Origin: Bolinopsis microptera
Lineage: Eukaryota; Ctenophora; Tentaculata; Lobata; Bolinopsidae
Length of the DNA: 64,000 nucleotides
Reading direction: 5' to 3'
Assembly (NCBI RefSeq): GCF_026151205.1
Contig: NC_087081.1
Span: 6,257,246-6,321,245, forward strand
The notes beneath the pieces were generated by a model. It was not told where the DNA came from. It was given only the letters and a program-made list of their open reading frames with translations, and did no database searches. The translations under genes and the position numbers were made by a program. Positions 21,361-34,997 of this stretch are shown piece after piece. Positions within the stretch are counted from its first letter, which is position 1, and each line of letters begins with the position of its first letter.

Positions 21361-24300
21361 GGCAAGTTTCCATAAACGATATTTTATGATCGTCGCCGAT
21401 AATCGCTTATTGAGCGCTTTTTCGGCGCTTTTTTAAAAAAAAACCGTTTACAATCGCTTTTTTTATGGTTGGGATAAGGGTTTATGTAAAATTGTTTTGT
21501 ACGGCTGCAAAACCATAAAAACCAAGGTCACGTGAAATTTTTGGGCGAACGAATTAGCAAAAGCCGGTCGCGGTTTTTATACAAAAATAAGCGTACACAT
21601 GATATACAATGCAATAAAGCTAAGAGTTTCTGCATGTTCGATTATTTTGCACCTAACTTAACCATGTGCCTTTGTGCTGCCGTTGCTCTATCCAGATAGG
21701 TAGTGCGCCATCAACAGTGAGCCGCGCGTGCCGACTGTATAGTAGGATAGTTTTTTAGCGCTAATTTCGGCCAGCACAATTTTCTTCAAACAAATAGATA
21801 TTGAGTATCTTTCCCGACCTCCGATTGCAACAAAAATTGGTGAGCTCACTCTGTACTCATAGACTTACGAGGAAAGTGTCCGAAATAATACGACAAAAAT
21901 CAACGAATTTGGTCAAATTACGCGACTTTTACATCTACTTTTGCTCCAAAAGCCGCGCACGATCAAATATGGCACCCTTCACCTAACCATGTGTTTTCGC
22001 GCCACTTCGGGCGCGCTTGTTTCACAAGTACGTCAAGAAGTGAGTGGGTGCGCGCTACTGCAAGCGCAAGGGCTCTGGATAGAGCAAATGGCACCCAGCT
22101 AGTGAGGCGAAACTCACTGATCTTTCCAAAAAGGTATGACAAATTTGGTATTGTGAAAATTCTCAGAGTCTCTAGAAAACAGTGTTACAAAAAAATTTAA
22201 AATCTGAGCAAGTTTATTTTATCGTCCACCCCTAATCCAGAGCCGTTGAGCTTTGATCTAGTCGCCAACCCTCCATCGATTTTGGCAACCATATATTGGT
22301 TCCCAAAATTTCCCGCACCTTGCAGAAAGCGGCGCGCGCTACTTTAGACGAGTAACATCCGTCAATTAAGAGTATCACCTGTTAACCATGGGTACGGTAT
22401 TGGGTCTATTTGTATCATTCAGGTCGCGTCGTGACATAGTCATAAGTAAATTAAACAATTGCGCGGTAATCGGTAAACAAGCTGATATGCCCATTTTACA
22501 GCATGAACTAACATGAGACAAAATATTGACTCACAATGCGATGTCAATCTTTCAATTCACAGCTTGGTGAGGCCCAGTCTAGTGGTGAATTTTTACCAAA
22601 CTAGCGAAGCGCAATGTTGAATGTGATTGCGAGAATTGACGGGTGACACTCGTAAAATATTTGTTCCATATATTGGAGTCCAACTCGGCTTTTACTAATT
22701 CGCTCGCCCAAAAATTTCACGTGACTTTGGTTTTTATGGTTTTGCAGCCGTACAAAACGGTTTTACATAAATCCTAATCCCAACCCTAACCCTAACCATA
22801 ACCCCGAAGTTAACCATAACACTTACCACAAGCCTAACCCTAACCCGGGCCCTAAACAATCGAATTAGTATTTTACTAGCCTGTCACGTGACCAAAACGG
22901 TTTTTTGCCCATAACTCTCCAGGGAAGCATTTTAACCCTACGTCATGGGGGGTGATTCGGAATCAGCGTCCAAAAATACACCGATCTAGATCACTTTCAT
23001 GCCCCAAAGGGCCTTTTCACAAGAATTTCCTTAAAATTTGGGCGAGCGATTTAGTAGAAGCGGTAGAAAAGCGATCATAAGCGCCTATAAGCGCTTTTAA
23101 ATCCTGATTCTGCCGGTGACCCCAGGTTGCACAGAAAAGCACTTATAACTATAAGCGGGCACACTGATTTCCAGTTCTGACCAGGTTTTTGACGGCCCCA
23201 ACGTTAATGTGGCTCTTGCTATGTGTTGGTTCAGCCGAATTAATTATTATATAATCAAGTTTATTTTTCTCGTTAGTTGTCATCCGGCCAAACATTAAGC
23301 AACTTATATTGCAGTACCATTTATCATTTAGTAATCAAAATATGTCATTGTAATTTTGCATGGCTGAAATGTAACGCTAATGAGCGCTTTTTAATTCCGG
23401 GCACTCCCCCGTTCCGACCAGGTTAGTGGCAGCATTGAAAAAGCGCTTATAAGCGCTTTATAATTCTTGCCAACCAGGCCATGGGTGATAGGAAAAGCGG
23501 TAGAAAAGCGATCATAAACGCTTTTAAATCCTGACTCTGCCGTGTACCCCAGGTTGCTCAGAAAAGCACTTATAAGCGGGCACTCTGATTTCCAGTTCCG
23601 ACCAGGTTAGGGGCAGCATTTAAAAAGCGCTTATGAGCGCTTTTTAATTCCGGGCACTCCCCCGTTCCGACCAGGTTAGTGGCAGCATCGAAAAAGCGCT
23701 TATAAGCGCTTTCTAATTCCTGCCAACCAGGGGTGATACGAAAAGCGGTAGAAAAGCGATCATAAGCGCTTTTAAATCCTGACTCTACCGGTGCACCCCA
23801 GGTTGCTCAGAAAAGCACTTATAAGCGGGCACTCTGATTTCCAGTTCCGACCAGGTTAGGGGCAGCATTTAAAAAGCGCTTAAGAGCGCTTTTTAATTCC
23901 GGGCACTCCCCCGTTCCGACCAGGTTAGTGGCAGCATTGAAAAAGCGCTTATAAGCGCTTTTTAATTCCGGGCATACCCCCGTTCCGACCAGGTTAGGGG
24001 CAGCATTTAAAAAGCGCTTAAGAGCGCTTTTTAATTCCGGGCACTCCCCCGTTCCGACCAGGTTAGTGGCAGCATTGAAAAAGCGCTTATAAGCGCTTTT
24101 TAATTCCGGGCATACCCCCGTTCCGAACAGGTTAGGGGCAGCATTGAAAAAACACTTATAAGCGCTTTATAATTCTTGCCAACCAGGCCATGGGTGATAG
24201 AAAAAGCGGTAGAAAAGCGATCATAAGCGCCTATAAGCGCTTTTAAATCCTGACTCTGCCGGTGCAACCCAGGTTGCTCAGAAAAGCACATGCAAGTGGG

Positions 24301-25099
24301 CACTCTCCAGTTCCGCCCAGGTTAAGGGGAATTGAGAAATCGCTTATAAGCGCTTTTAAATTCCGGGCACCACCCCGTTCCGACCAGGTTAGGGGCGGCG
24401 TTAAAAAAGCGCTTATAAGCACTTTTAAATTCCGGGCACTCCCCCGTTCCGACCAGCTAAGGGGCAGCATTGAAAAACGCTTATAAGCGCTTTATAATTC
24501 TTGCCAACCCATGCCATGGGTGATAGGAAAAGTGGTAGAAAAGCGATCATAAGCGCCTATAAGCGCTTTTAAATCCTGACTCTGCCGGTGCACCCCAGGT
24601 TGCTCAGAAAAGCACATGCAAGTTCCGACCAAGTTAAGGGGAATTGAGAAATCGCTTATAGTTATAAGCGCTTTTAAATTCCGGGTACTACCCCGTTCCG
24701 ACCAGGCTAGGGGCAGCATCGAAAAAGCGCTTATAAGCGCTTTTTAATTCCTGCTCACCTGGCCATGGATGATAGGAAAAGCGGTAAAAGCGGTGAAATA
24801 GCGATGAATTAGCCGTAATAAGCGATTTCTAAAAAAACGCTTATAATCGATTATAAGCGGTTATAAGATGTAATATAGCGTTTTCCTGACTCAATTTTAA
24901 AAGCGCTTATAAGCGCTTTATTTGCGCTTTATAAACAGCTAAATTGCACCCCAATTATAAGCGCTTATAATCGATTATAAACGGTTCAAAAAAAATCGCT
25001 TATAATCGACTATAATTGATGTCATAATTCAAAAAAGCGCTTTTTTGAATTTAAAAGCGCTTATAAGCGCTTTTAAGCGCTTACTAGCGTCGCCACTTG
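21360..25099 (-). mobile_element. Foldback copy B, inverted and internally deleted
   Basis: Starts with the full terminus TGGCAAGTTTCC at 21360. At about 21464 it jumps from the terminal block straight into the inner part of the right MITE, losing about 2.8 kb of arm and core. From there to about 24990 it is the near-perfect reverse complement of 25418-28800. One extra ~139-bp subrepeat block is present near 23,940-24,080. The right end (24990-25095) turns into a forward-oriented terminal block truncated at GCGTCGCC. Confidence 0.85.
22693..23056 (-). mobile_element. MITE inside copy B
   Basis: Reverse complement of 1275-1638, with TACTAATTCGCTCGCCC and GGGCGAGCGATTTAGTA ends and the telomere-like CCCTAACCCTAACC stretch at about 22775-22850. 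The partner MITE of this copy survives only as 21464-21557. Confidence 0.8.
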
Positions 25100-27212
25100 T
25101 GGCAAGTTTCCATAAACGATATTTTATGATCGTCGCCGATAATCGCTTATTGAGCGCTTTTTCGGCGCTTTTTTAAAAAAAAACCGTTTACAATCGCTTT
25201 TTTTACGATTATAAACGGTTCAAAAAAAATCGCTTATAATCGACTATAATTGATGTCATAATTCAAAAAAGCGCTTTTTTGAATTTAAAAGCGCTTATAA
25301 GCGCTTTTAAGCGCTTACTAGCGTCGCTGAGCGATTTGAAAGCGGTTTTCCAGTAGGATTGGCGCCAAAAACGGGTGGATAAGCGGTTGGCCGGATAAGC
25401 GATTCGTAGGCGCTTTTTTGAACCATTTATAAGCGATTATAAGCGCTTATAATTGGGGTGCAATTTAGCTGTTTATAAAGCGCAAATAAAGCGCTTATAA
25501 GCGCTTTTAAAATTGAGTCAGGAAAACGCTATATTACATCTTATAACCGCTTATAATCGATTATAAGCGTTTTTTTAGAAATCGCTTATTACGGCTAATT
25601 CATCGCTATTTCACCGCTTTTACCGCTTTTCCTATCATCCATGGCCAGGTGAGCAGGAATTAAAAAGCGCTTATAAGCGCTTTTTCGATGCTGCCCCTAG
25701 CCTGGTCGGAACGGGGTAGTACCCGGAATTTAAAAGCGCTTATAACTATAAGCGATTTCTCAATTCCCCTTAACTTGGTCGGAACTTGCATGTGCTTTTC
25801 TGAGCAACCTGGGGTGCACCGGCAGAGTCAGGATTTAAAAGCGCTTATAGGCGCTTATGATCGCTTTTCTACCACTTTTCCTATCACCCATGGCATGGGT
25901 TGGCAAGAATTATAAAGCGCTTATAAGCGTTTTTCAATGCTGCCCCTTAGCTGGTCGGAACGGGGGAGTGCCCGGAATTTAAAAGTGCTTATAAGCGCTT
26001 TTTTAACGCCGCCCCTAACCTGGTCGGAACGGGGTGGTGCCCGGAATTTAAAAGCGCTTATAAGCGATTTCTCAATTCCCCTTAACCTGGGCGGAACTGG
26101 AGAGTGCCCACTTGCATGTGCTTTTCTGAGCAACCTGGGTTGCACCGGCAGAGTCAGGATTTAAAAGCGCTTATAGGCGCTTATGATCGCTTTTCTACCG
26201 CTTTTTCTATCACCCATGGCCTGGTTGGCAAGAATTATAAAGCGCTTATAAGTGTTTTTTCAATGCTGCCCCTAACCTGTTCGGAACGGGGGTATGCCCG
26301 GAATTAAAAAGCGCTTATAAGCGCTTTTTCAATGCTGCCACTAACCTGGTCGGAACGGGGGAGTGCCCGGAATTAAAAAGCGCTCTTAAGCGCTTTTTAA
26401 ATGCTGCCCCTAACCTGGTCGGAACTGGAAATCAGAGTGCCCGCTTATAAGTGCTTTTCTGAGCAACCTGGGGTGCACCGGTAGAGTCAGGATTTAAAAG
26501 CGCTTATGATCGCTTTTCTACCGCTTTTCGTATCACCCCTGGTTGGCAGGAATTAGAAAGCGCTTATAAGCGCTTTTTCGATGCTGCCACTAACCTGGTC
26601 GGAACGGGGGAGTGCCCGGAATTAAAAAGCGCTCATAAGCGCTTTTTAAATGCTGCCCCTAACCTGGTCGGAACTGGAAATCAGAGTGCCCGCTTATAAG
26701 TGCTTTTCTGAGCAACCTGGGGTACACGGCAGAGTCAGGATTTAAAAGCGTTTATGATCGCTTTTCTACCGCTTTTCCTATCACCCATGGCCTGGTTGGC
26801 AAGAATTATAAAGCGCTTATAAGCGCTTTTTCAATGCTGCCACTAACCTGGTCGGAACGGGGGAGTGCCCGGAATTAAAAAGCGCTCATTAGCGTTACAT
26901 TTCAGCCATGCAAAATTACAATGACATATTTTGATTACTAAATGATAAATGGTACTGCAATATAAGTTGCTTAATGTTTGGCCGGATGACAACTAACGAG
27001 AAAAATAAACTTGATTATATAATAATTAATTCGGCTGAACCAACACATAGCAAGAGCCACATTAACGTTGGGGCCGTCAAAAACCTGGTCAGAACTGGAA
27101 ATCAGTGTGCCCGCTTATAGTTATAAGTGCTTTTCTGTGCAACCTGGGGTCACCGGCAGAATCAGGATTTAAAAGCGCTTATAGGCGCTTATGATCGCTT
27201 TTCTACCGCTTC

Positions 27213-27575
27213 TACTAAATCGCTCGCCCAAATTTTAAGGAAATTCTTGTGAAAAGGCCCTTTGGGGCATGAAAGTGATCTAGATCGGTGTATTTTTGGA
27301 CGCTGATTCCGAATCACCCCCCATGACGTAGGGTTAAAATGCTTCCCTGGAGAGTTATGGGCAAAAAACCGTTTTGGTCACGTGACAGGCTAGTAAAATA
27401 CTAATTCGATTGTTTAGGGCCCGGGTTAGGGTTAGGCTTGTGGTAAGTGTTATGGTTAACTTCGGGGTTATGGTTAGGGTTAGGGTTGGATTAGGATTTA
27501 TGTAAAACCGTTTTGTACGGCTGCAAAACCATAAAAACCAAAGTCACGTGAAATTTTTGGGCGAGCGAATTAGTA
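27213..27575 (+). mobile_element. MITE inside copy C, left
   Basis: Same element as 1275-1638, differing by one lost G in the telomere-like run. Confidence 0.8.
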
Positions 27576-28708
27576 AAAGCCGAGTTGGACTCCAATATAT
27601 GGAACAAATATTTTACGAGTGTCACCCGTCAATTCTCGCAATCACATTCAACATTGCGCTTCGCTAGTTTGGTAAAAATTCACCACTAGACTGGGCCTCA
27701 CCAAGCTGTGAATTGAAAGATTGACATCGCATTGTGAGTCAATATTTTGTCTCATGTTAGTTCATGCTGTAAAATGGGCATATCAGCTTGTTTACCGATT
27801 ACCGCGCAATTGTTTAATTTACTTATGACTATGTCACGACGCGACCTGAATGATACAAATAGACCCAATACCGTACCCATGGTTAACAGGTGATACTCTT
27901 AATTGACGGATGTTACTCGTCTAAAGTAGCGCGCGCCGCTTTCTGCAAGGTGCGGGAAATTTTGGGAACCAATATATGGTTGCCAAAATCGATGGAGGGT
28001 TGGCGACTAGATCAAAGCTCAACGGCTCTGGATTAGGGGTGGACGATAAAATAAACTTGCTCAGATTTTAAATTTTTTTGTAACACTGTTTTCTAGAGAC
28101 TCTGAGAATTTTCACAATACCAAATTTGTCATACCTTTTTGGAAAGATCAGTGAGTTTCGCCTCACTAGCTGGGTGCCATTTGCTCTATCCAGAGCCCTT
28201 GCGCTTGCAGTAGCGCGCACCCACTCACTTCTTGACGTACTTGTGAAACAAGCGCGCCCGAAGTGGCGCGAAAACACATGGTTAGGTGAAGGGTGCCATA
28301 TTTGATCGTGCGCGGCTTTTGGAGCAAAAGTAGATGTAAAAGTCGCGTAATTTGACCAAATTCGTTGATTTTTGTCGTATTATTTCGGACACTTTCCTCG
28401 TAAGTCTATGAGTACAGAGTGAGCTCACCAATTTTTGTTGCAATCGGAGGTCGGGAAAGATACTCAATATCTATTTGTTTGAAGAAAATTGTGCTGGCCG
28501 AAATTAGCGCTAAAAAACTATCCTACTATACAGTCGGCACGCGCGGCTCACTGTTGATGGCGCACTACCTATCTGGATAGAGCAACGGCAGCACAAAGGC
28601 ACATGGTTAAGTTAGGTGCAAAATAATCGAACATGCAGAAACTCTTAGCTTTATTGCATTGTATATCATGTGTACGCTTATTTTTGTATAAAAACCGCGA
28701 CCGGCTTT

Positions 28709-29062
28709 TGCTAATTCGTTCGCCCAAAAATTTCACGTGACCTTGGTTTTTATGGTTTTGCAGCCGTACAAAACAATTTTACATAAACCCTTATCCCAAC
28801 CATAACCCCGAAGCTATCCATAACCCGCGTACCTTAACCCAAACCCTAACATGAGCCCTAAACAATCGAAATCATGTTTTACTAGCCTGTCACGTGACTA
28901 AAACGGTTTTTGCCCATGTAACTCTCCAGGGAAATATTTTTACCCTACGTCATGGCGGGTGATTCGGGATCAGCGTCCAAAAAATACACCGATTTAGATC
29001 AATGTCATACCCAAAGGCCTTTTCACAAGAATTTTCTTAAAATTTGGGCGAGCGATTTCGTA
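28709..29062 (-). mobile_element. MITE inside copy C, right
   Basis: Same element as 2772-3125, inverted relative to 27213-27575. Confidence 0.8.
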
Positions 29063-31689
29063 GGAGCGATTCAAACGCGCAATCTGGCGCGGTTTATTTG
29101 TTGCAGTTTTACTATCTAATAACCAAATTTTACAAGCTATCTCAGCACGCCTGCACGTGCACGGCTTTACTAGCGTATATATACATTACTTTTTTCCTAT
29201 TGGTACTCAGCGTGCACTTGTTTTTATGTCCACGATTGATTATGAACAAGTACGTGAATGCTGGTCACGCACACACTAACTTTCAATGAGCACCGCACTT
29301 TTTTCAGACGTCGTGATTCGCTCAGCCCGACTAGAGATTCCTTGGAATGACATAAACAGGCCTGTCATACTCGTTGACAGACTGAGCGTGGCCCAGCGCA
29401 ATAATTTAATTTCATATACTATATTTTTCTTTTGCAAGTTCTGAATGTGAAGTGTGTATGACTGATGACGCAGCGCGCATCGACCGCCACCAGGACAACC
29501 ACCAACATTAACAACATATAAATAAACGCTTGCAAGCGCTTTACAATTTCTGACAATTATTGTCGGAGAACTTTGCCGCGCCGTGCACTTAGCCTTCTTG
29601 CTTGGCTTCTAGATCGCCAGTCAAACAACTATGTTTAAATCCATGTTGATAAATGATAGATAAATCGGTAAAAACCAGCAATAAAAAGTGATTGTAATCG
29701 CTTATAACTTATAACCGCTTTTCAAATCCTTAGGGGCAGCATTAAAAAAACGCTTATAAGCGCTTTCTAATTCCTGCCAACCAGTCCATGGGTGATGGGA
29801 AAAGCGGTAGATAAGCGATCATAAGCGCCTATAAGCGCTTTTAAATCCTGACTCTGCCGGTGCACCCCAGTTTGCTCAGAAAAGCACATACGAGTGGGCA
29901 CTCTCCAGTTCCGACCAGGTTGAAGGGAATTGAGAAATCGCTTATAACTATAAGCGCTTTTAAATTCCGGGCACTCCCCCGTTCCGACCAGGTTAGGAGC
30001 AGCATTGAAAAAGTGCTTATAAGCGCCTTTTAATTCCGGGCACTCCCCCGTTGCGACCAGGTTAGTGGCAGCATTGAAAAAGCGCTTATAAGCGCTTTCT
30101 AATTCCTGCCAACCAGGCCATGGGCGATAGGAAAAGCGGTAGAAAAGCGATCATAAGCGCCTATAACCGCTTTTAAATCCTGACTCTGCCGGTTCACCCC
30201 AGGTTGCACAGAAAAGAACTTATAAGCGGGCACTCTGATTTCCAGTTCCGACCAGGTTAAGGGGAATTCAGAAATCGCTTATAAGCGCATATTAATTCCA
30301 GGCACTCCCCCGTTCCGACCAGGTTAGGGGCAGCATTGAAAAAACGCTTATAAGCGCTTTATAATTCTTGCCAACCAGGCCATGGGTGATGGGAAAAGCG
30401 GTAGAAAAGCAATCATAAGCGCCTATGAGCGCTTTTAAATCCTGACTCTGCCGGTGCACCCCAGGTTGCTCAGAAAAGCAGTATGCAAGTGGGCACTCTC
30501 CAGTTCCGACCAGGTTGAAGAGAATTGAGAAATCGTTTATAAGCGCTTTTTAATTCCGGGCACACCCCCGTTCCGAACAGGTTAGGGGCAGCATTGAAAA
30601 AACGCTTATAATCGCTTTATAATTCTTGCCAACCAGGCCATGGGTGATAGGAAAAGCGGTAGAAAAGCGATCATAAGCGCTTTTAAATCCTGACTCTGCC
30701 GGTGCACCCCAGGTTGCTCAGAAAACCACTTATAAGCGGGCACTCTGATTTCCAGTTCCGACCAGGTTAGGGGCAGCATTTAAAAAGCGCTTATGAGCGC
30801 TTTTTTATTCCGGGCACTCCCCCGTTCCGACCAGGTAAGGGGCAGCATCGAAAAACGCTTATAAGCGCTTTATAATTCTTGCCAACCCATGCCATGGGTG
30901 ATAGGAAAAGTGGTAGAAAAGCGATCATAAGCGCCTATAAGCGCTTTTAAATCCTGACTCTGCCGGTGCACCCCAGGTTGCTCAGAAAAGCACATGAAAG
31001 TTCCAACCAGGTTAAGGGGAATTGAGAAATCGCTTATAAGCGCTTTTAAATTCCGGGCACTACCCCGTTCCGACCAGGCTAGGGGCAGCATCGAAAAAGC
31101 GCTTATAAGCGCTTTTTAATTCCTGCTCACCTGGCCATGGATGATAGGAAAAGCGGTAAAAGCGGTGAAATAGCGATGAATTAGCCGTAATAAGCGATTT
31201 CTAAAAAAACGCTTATAATCGATTATAAGCGGTTATAAGATGTAATATAGCGTTTTCCTGACTCAATTTTAAAAGCGCTTATAAGCGCTTTATTTGCGCT
31301 TTATAAACAGCTAAATTGCACCCCAATTATAAGCGCTTATAATCGCTTATAAATGGTTCAAAAAAGCGCCTACGAATCGCTTATCCGGCCAACCGCTTAT
31401 CCACCCGTTTTTGGCGCCAATCCTACTGGAAAACCGCTTTCAAATCGCTCAGCGACGCTAGTAAGCGCTTAAAAGCGCTTATAAGCGCTTTTAAATTCAA
31501 AAAAGCGCTTTTTTGAATTATGACATCAATTATAGTCGATTATAAGCGATTTTTTTTGAACCGTTTATAATCGTAAAAAAAGCGATTGTAAACGGTTTTT
31601 TTTTTTAAAAAGCGCCGAAAAAGCGCTCAATAAGCGATTATCGGCGACGATCATAAAATATCGTTTATGGAAACTTGCCCTATTCAAGT

Positions 31690-32022
31690 ATAAGTTGCTG
31701 GGGTTAATAATCAAAGAGACTAATTATAGCTTCCATAGAACAATAGCACAGTACATTCAACAACTGCGTAGAGTTCGAGGAGGTAGTGGCTACTAGAATC
31801 AAGTACGTTTGCTTTAATCAAGGACAATTTGCGTGGTAATATTTAAGACAACGTTAAGACGGTGTTAGTGTAACTTATTGTTTCCATAGGGTGTTATATA
31901 AGTTAATGATCTTAGCTTGGAGGGGGAAATGTTTTAAAACATATAAGAAATATACGAAAAGTTTGTTTTCGCAGGAGCTTTCAAAATACATGTGTAAATC
32001 GTCTTCAGCTAGGGATGATGTT
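31690..32022 (-). repeat. Dispersed repeat Y, copy 1, part 3
   Basis: Reverse-complement relative of about 46865-47130 and of 57765-58090. Copy 1 of Y is in three pieces (40090-40024, 35575-35400 and 32022-31690) because two transposons have entered it. Shared marks include CCTCGAACTCTACGCAGTTG and CATCATCCCTAGCTGAAG. Confidence 0.8.
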
Positions 32023-32394
32023 CTCTCTCTATCTCTCTCTCTCTCTGTTCTGGTCAACGGTTTCTGGCCTCTTACTAAAAAGTTAAAGGCCTTATCGCCG
32101 TGCCCACAGAATGCAACTCCTATTAGCTGCACGCCAGGACTCCCAAAGTATATACGAAATCATAAAATAATAAATATCAATGCAACAGACCCTTGGAGTC
32201 TTGAAGCTGTCACTACCTGTCTCAGAGCAAACCCACTTCCGTTGTAGTACTTCTGCGGGGAGACAAGGGACTTCCGAGCAAGTTCAAAGCCTGGGAGATA
32301 TGTCTCTATGCGGAGATGGGCCTAGGTTGAGTTCCTAGTATGGGATTTAGCGAAAGTTCCTGGTGAAGAATCCTAGGAGGTTACCCAAAAGGGT

Positions 32395-33070
32395 TTTCCC
32401 TATCCAGTCTTGTCGACTGTTCCGCAAATTTGAAGATATGATTGTAGTTTACTGATGTTAAGGTAGAGTTTACCAATTATCCTCATTCTGAACGTCATGA
32501 TCTGGATGCACTTGCAGAGGAGGTGCTGGGATGTTTCTGCTTCTCCTGAAAAGTGTTTACAATCTTGCGTCTCGAAGTTGACGTTGTTTGCCACGTTCTG
32601 AAAATAAACTAGTGGGCTGTGACGTATCCTGAAAGCGACCATGTTAGCCATCTGATGTGAGTTCCAGAAAAATTAAAGTTCCTGTATTTATATTTATGGA
32701 GGAACATCTCAAACGGAATGTTCCTTTTTCACTGAGTGTGGCCTAATTGGGAGGAAGGGTTCTGGTCCTATGGGGATGTTGTTGGATTGATCGTCCCTTG
32801 CGAATTCGTCCGTTAGTTCTTTACCGTATACTCCTTCATGTCCTGAACGAAGTTCTACTCGATGAGAATACGTAGTGAGTTGAGTTGGTTTGAGATGTTC
32901 AGATCGAACCTGGAGTTAAAACTGGTGCTGTTAAGCGCTTAAATGCAGACTGGGAATCTGAGAGGAATTTATGATTGATGGAGATCCTAAAATATCATTA
33001 GTCCAGACACTTGCCATGTGTAACGCAAATAGCGGGTACGATTTCCTCAATGAACCTGAAGAAGGAATAT
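32395..33070 (-). pseudogene. LINE RNase H and C-terminal zinc knuckle remnant
   Basis: Degraded minus-strand coding remnant of X1. A stretch near 33050-32880 resembles the RNase H core (MASVWTND..., ALNS..F). Near 32860-32790 lies ELRSGHEGVYGKELTDEFAR, which fits the PGH.G..GNE.AD.LAR signature of RNase H in I/Jockey-type LINEs. After further frameshifts, 32651 down to 32400 reads ...ETSQHLLCKC, a C/H pattern typical of the C-terminal end of such polymerases. RNase H would cut RNA in RNA/DNA hybrids during reverse transcription. Stops and shifts abolish function. Homologous coding remains occur on the plus strand at 42400-42720. Confidence 0.65.
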
Positions 33071-33619
33071 CTGTCCTGAATTGATACCATGTAACGTCGA
33101 GCTAAAAAATGAATCAAAAGTTTGAGTAAATCGTTAAACGTTGTATGTCCTATTAGCATCCCCTAAGCATTGCATTGATGTTTATTCCTGGTCCGGTTAG
33201 CTTTGCGTCTCAGAACTAAAGAGGTCCACTATGCTTTGGTGAGCTATGCTGTCCACTAGGGTACTGTAGATCTAAGGGTTCCCCGTGTAATGGGGCAGGC
33301 TGTGATAAAGCATCTCTGCAGGATGTCCGAGATGAACTGTTTTCGAGTGTTGAGAACTTCCGCTGTAGAAACTGAATATAACCAGTAAGAGTGTCAGTCA
33401 AACTCTGCTGCTACTAGATGATTGTAGAGCGTCCAGTCACACTTCAATAAAGAGTGTGGCAAAGCTAACCCGGTCCCCTGAAAAGTGGTTACTGGAGGAA
33501 GAAGTGCCAGGAATTCTCGCTATCAGTGTCTCCTCGTAGTCAGAGTTGAAATTCCTAATTCTGTCTTATCACGAGCCTGTGTCTAGCGTGTGTCAGCCCT
33601 TACGCATTAGCTGTCTTAA

Positions 33620-34997
33620 GGGGGGGGGGGGGGGGGGGGGTTCACCCTGATTTTTTTGTGAAACTTGGTTTCGAGATAGCAGTTGACCAACAAACTAGGA
33701 CCAGTGACCGAACTTTTGAGGGGGTCCCAGACCCCAACCGCCAAACGGTGTCCGCGGGGCAGCCGCGCCCATATTTGGTCCAAATTAGGCCCAATTTAGC
33801 CAAATACCCTGAACATGCCCAAAATCCAGATTTTAGGTACTCTACTTGTAGCTAGTGGTCCCCTGAACTCGTATACGAATTTTCATCAAGATTGGGCAAA
33901 AAATGACTGAGTTATGAGCAAAAAACCATATGACCATATTTGGGCATACGCACCAAATTTGATCGAATTTGGCCCATAAATTGGTCAAATATCAATATTT
34001 TTGAATGAAACTAACTTTATATGAAAGGTAAGCCTATACTACACATTATCTTTGATTATCAGCTCAGTATCTACCTAACTGTGGATTCTGTGTTCAAATA
34101 ATCGCAAAAAATGAACAAAATTGCCCATATCTCAGTTCGCGATATTTGCAAAACTGATTTCGCTCAAATAAATAAAAACAATAGAACTCAATAGGGTTCA
34201 ATATTTTTGCATGAAATTTTCAGAATCAACGTAGAATCGCATTTCAACCTTAAGTTTTGTATTGGAATTTTGAGTTAGGCCTTTAAAAAAATTTGGCGGC
34301 CAAATTCCAAAATTTGCAATGCGAAATTCAGAATTTGGCCGCCAAATTTTTTTAAAGGCCTAACTCAAAATTCCAATACAAAACTTAAGGTCGAAATGCG
34401 ATTCTACGTTGATTCTGAAAATTTCATGTAAAAATATTGAAACCCTATTGAGTTCTATTGTTTTGAGCGAAATCAGTTTTACAAATATCGCGAACTGAGA
34501 TATGGGCAATTTTGTTCATTTTTTGCGATTTTTTGAACACAGAATCCACAGTTAGGTAGATACTGAGCTGATAATCATAGATAATGTGTAGTATAGGCTT
34601 ACCTTTCATATAAAGTTGGTTTCATTCAAAAATATTGATATTTGACCAATTTATGGGCCAAATTCGATCAAATTTGGTGCGTATGCCCAAATATGGTCAT
34701 ATGGTTTTTTGCTCATAACTCAGTCATTTTTTGCCCAATCTTGATGAAAATTCATATACGAGTTCAGGAGACCACTTGCTACAAGTAGAGTACTCTGGAT
34801 TTTGGGCATGTTCAGGGTATTTGGCTAAATTGGGCCTAATTTGGACCAAATATGGGCGTGGCTGCCCCGCGGACACCGTTTGGCGGTTGGGGTCCGGGAC
34901 CCCCTCAAAAGTTCGGTCACTGGTCCTAGTTTGTTGGTCAACTGCTATCTCGAAACCAAGTTTCACAAAAAAATCAGGGTGAACCCCCCCCCCCCCC
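33620..34997. mobile_element. Giant-hairpin MITE, TTAA target duplication (1378 bp)
   Basis: A G21 run at 33620-33640 and a C14 run at 34984-34997 mark the ends, flanked by TTAA at 33616-33619 and 34998-35001. Inside, 33641-34307 and 34331-34983 are inverted copies with only scattered differences, leaving a loop of about 20 bp. TTAA duplication points to piggyBac- or Kolobok-type transposases; the class cannot be decided. The related uninterrupted site, with a single TTAA, is at 41930-41933 in the other X copy. No coding sequence. Confidence 0.92.

Larger units (their letters stand above)
25100..31680 (+). mobile_element. Foldback-type element, full-length copy C (6581 bp)
   Basis: The most complete copy. 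The left end TGGCAAGTTTCC (25100) and right end GGAAACTTGCC (to 31679/31680) are inverted. The inversion continues through a terminal block of about 350 bp and then through the subrepeat arms, about 2 kb on each side (25100-27210 and 29705-31680). The core holds two inverted MITEs (27213-27575 and 28709-29062) and two unique segments. No open frame longer than about 85 codons exists, so it is non-autonomous. It is 99.9% like copy A over 5.74 kb. No clear target duplication: ACTTG lies left, CTATTCAAG right. Confidence 0.85.

Noticed and set aside
31891-32247. 118-codon plus-strand frame
   Set aside because: It crosses the Y/X1 insertion junction and the CT-rich LINE tail, so it cannot be one gene.
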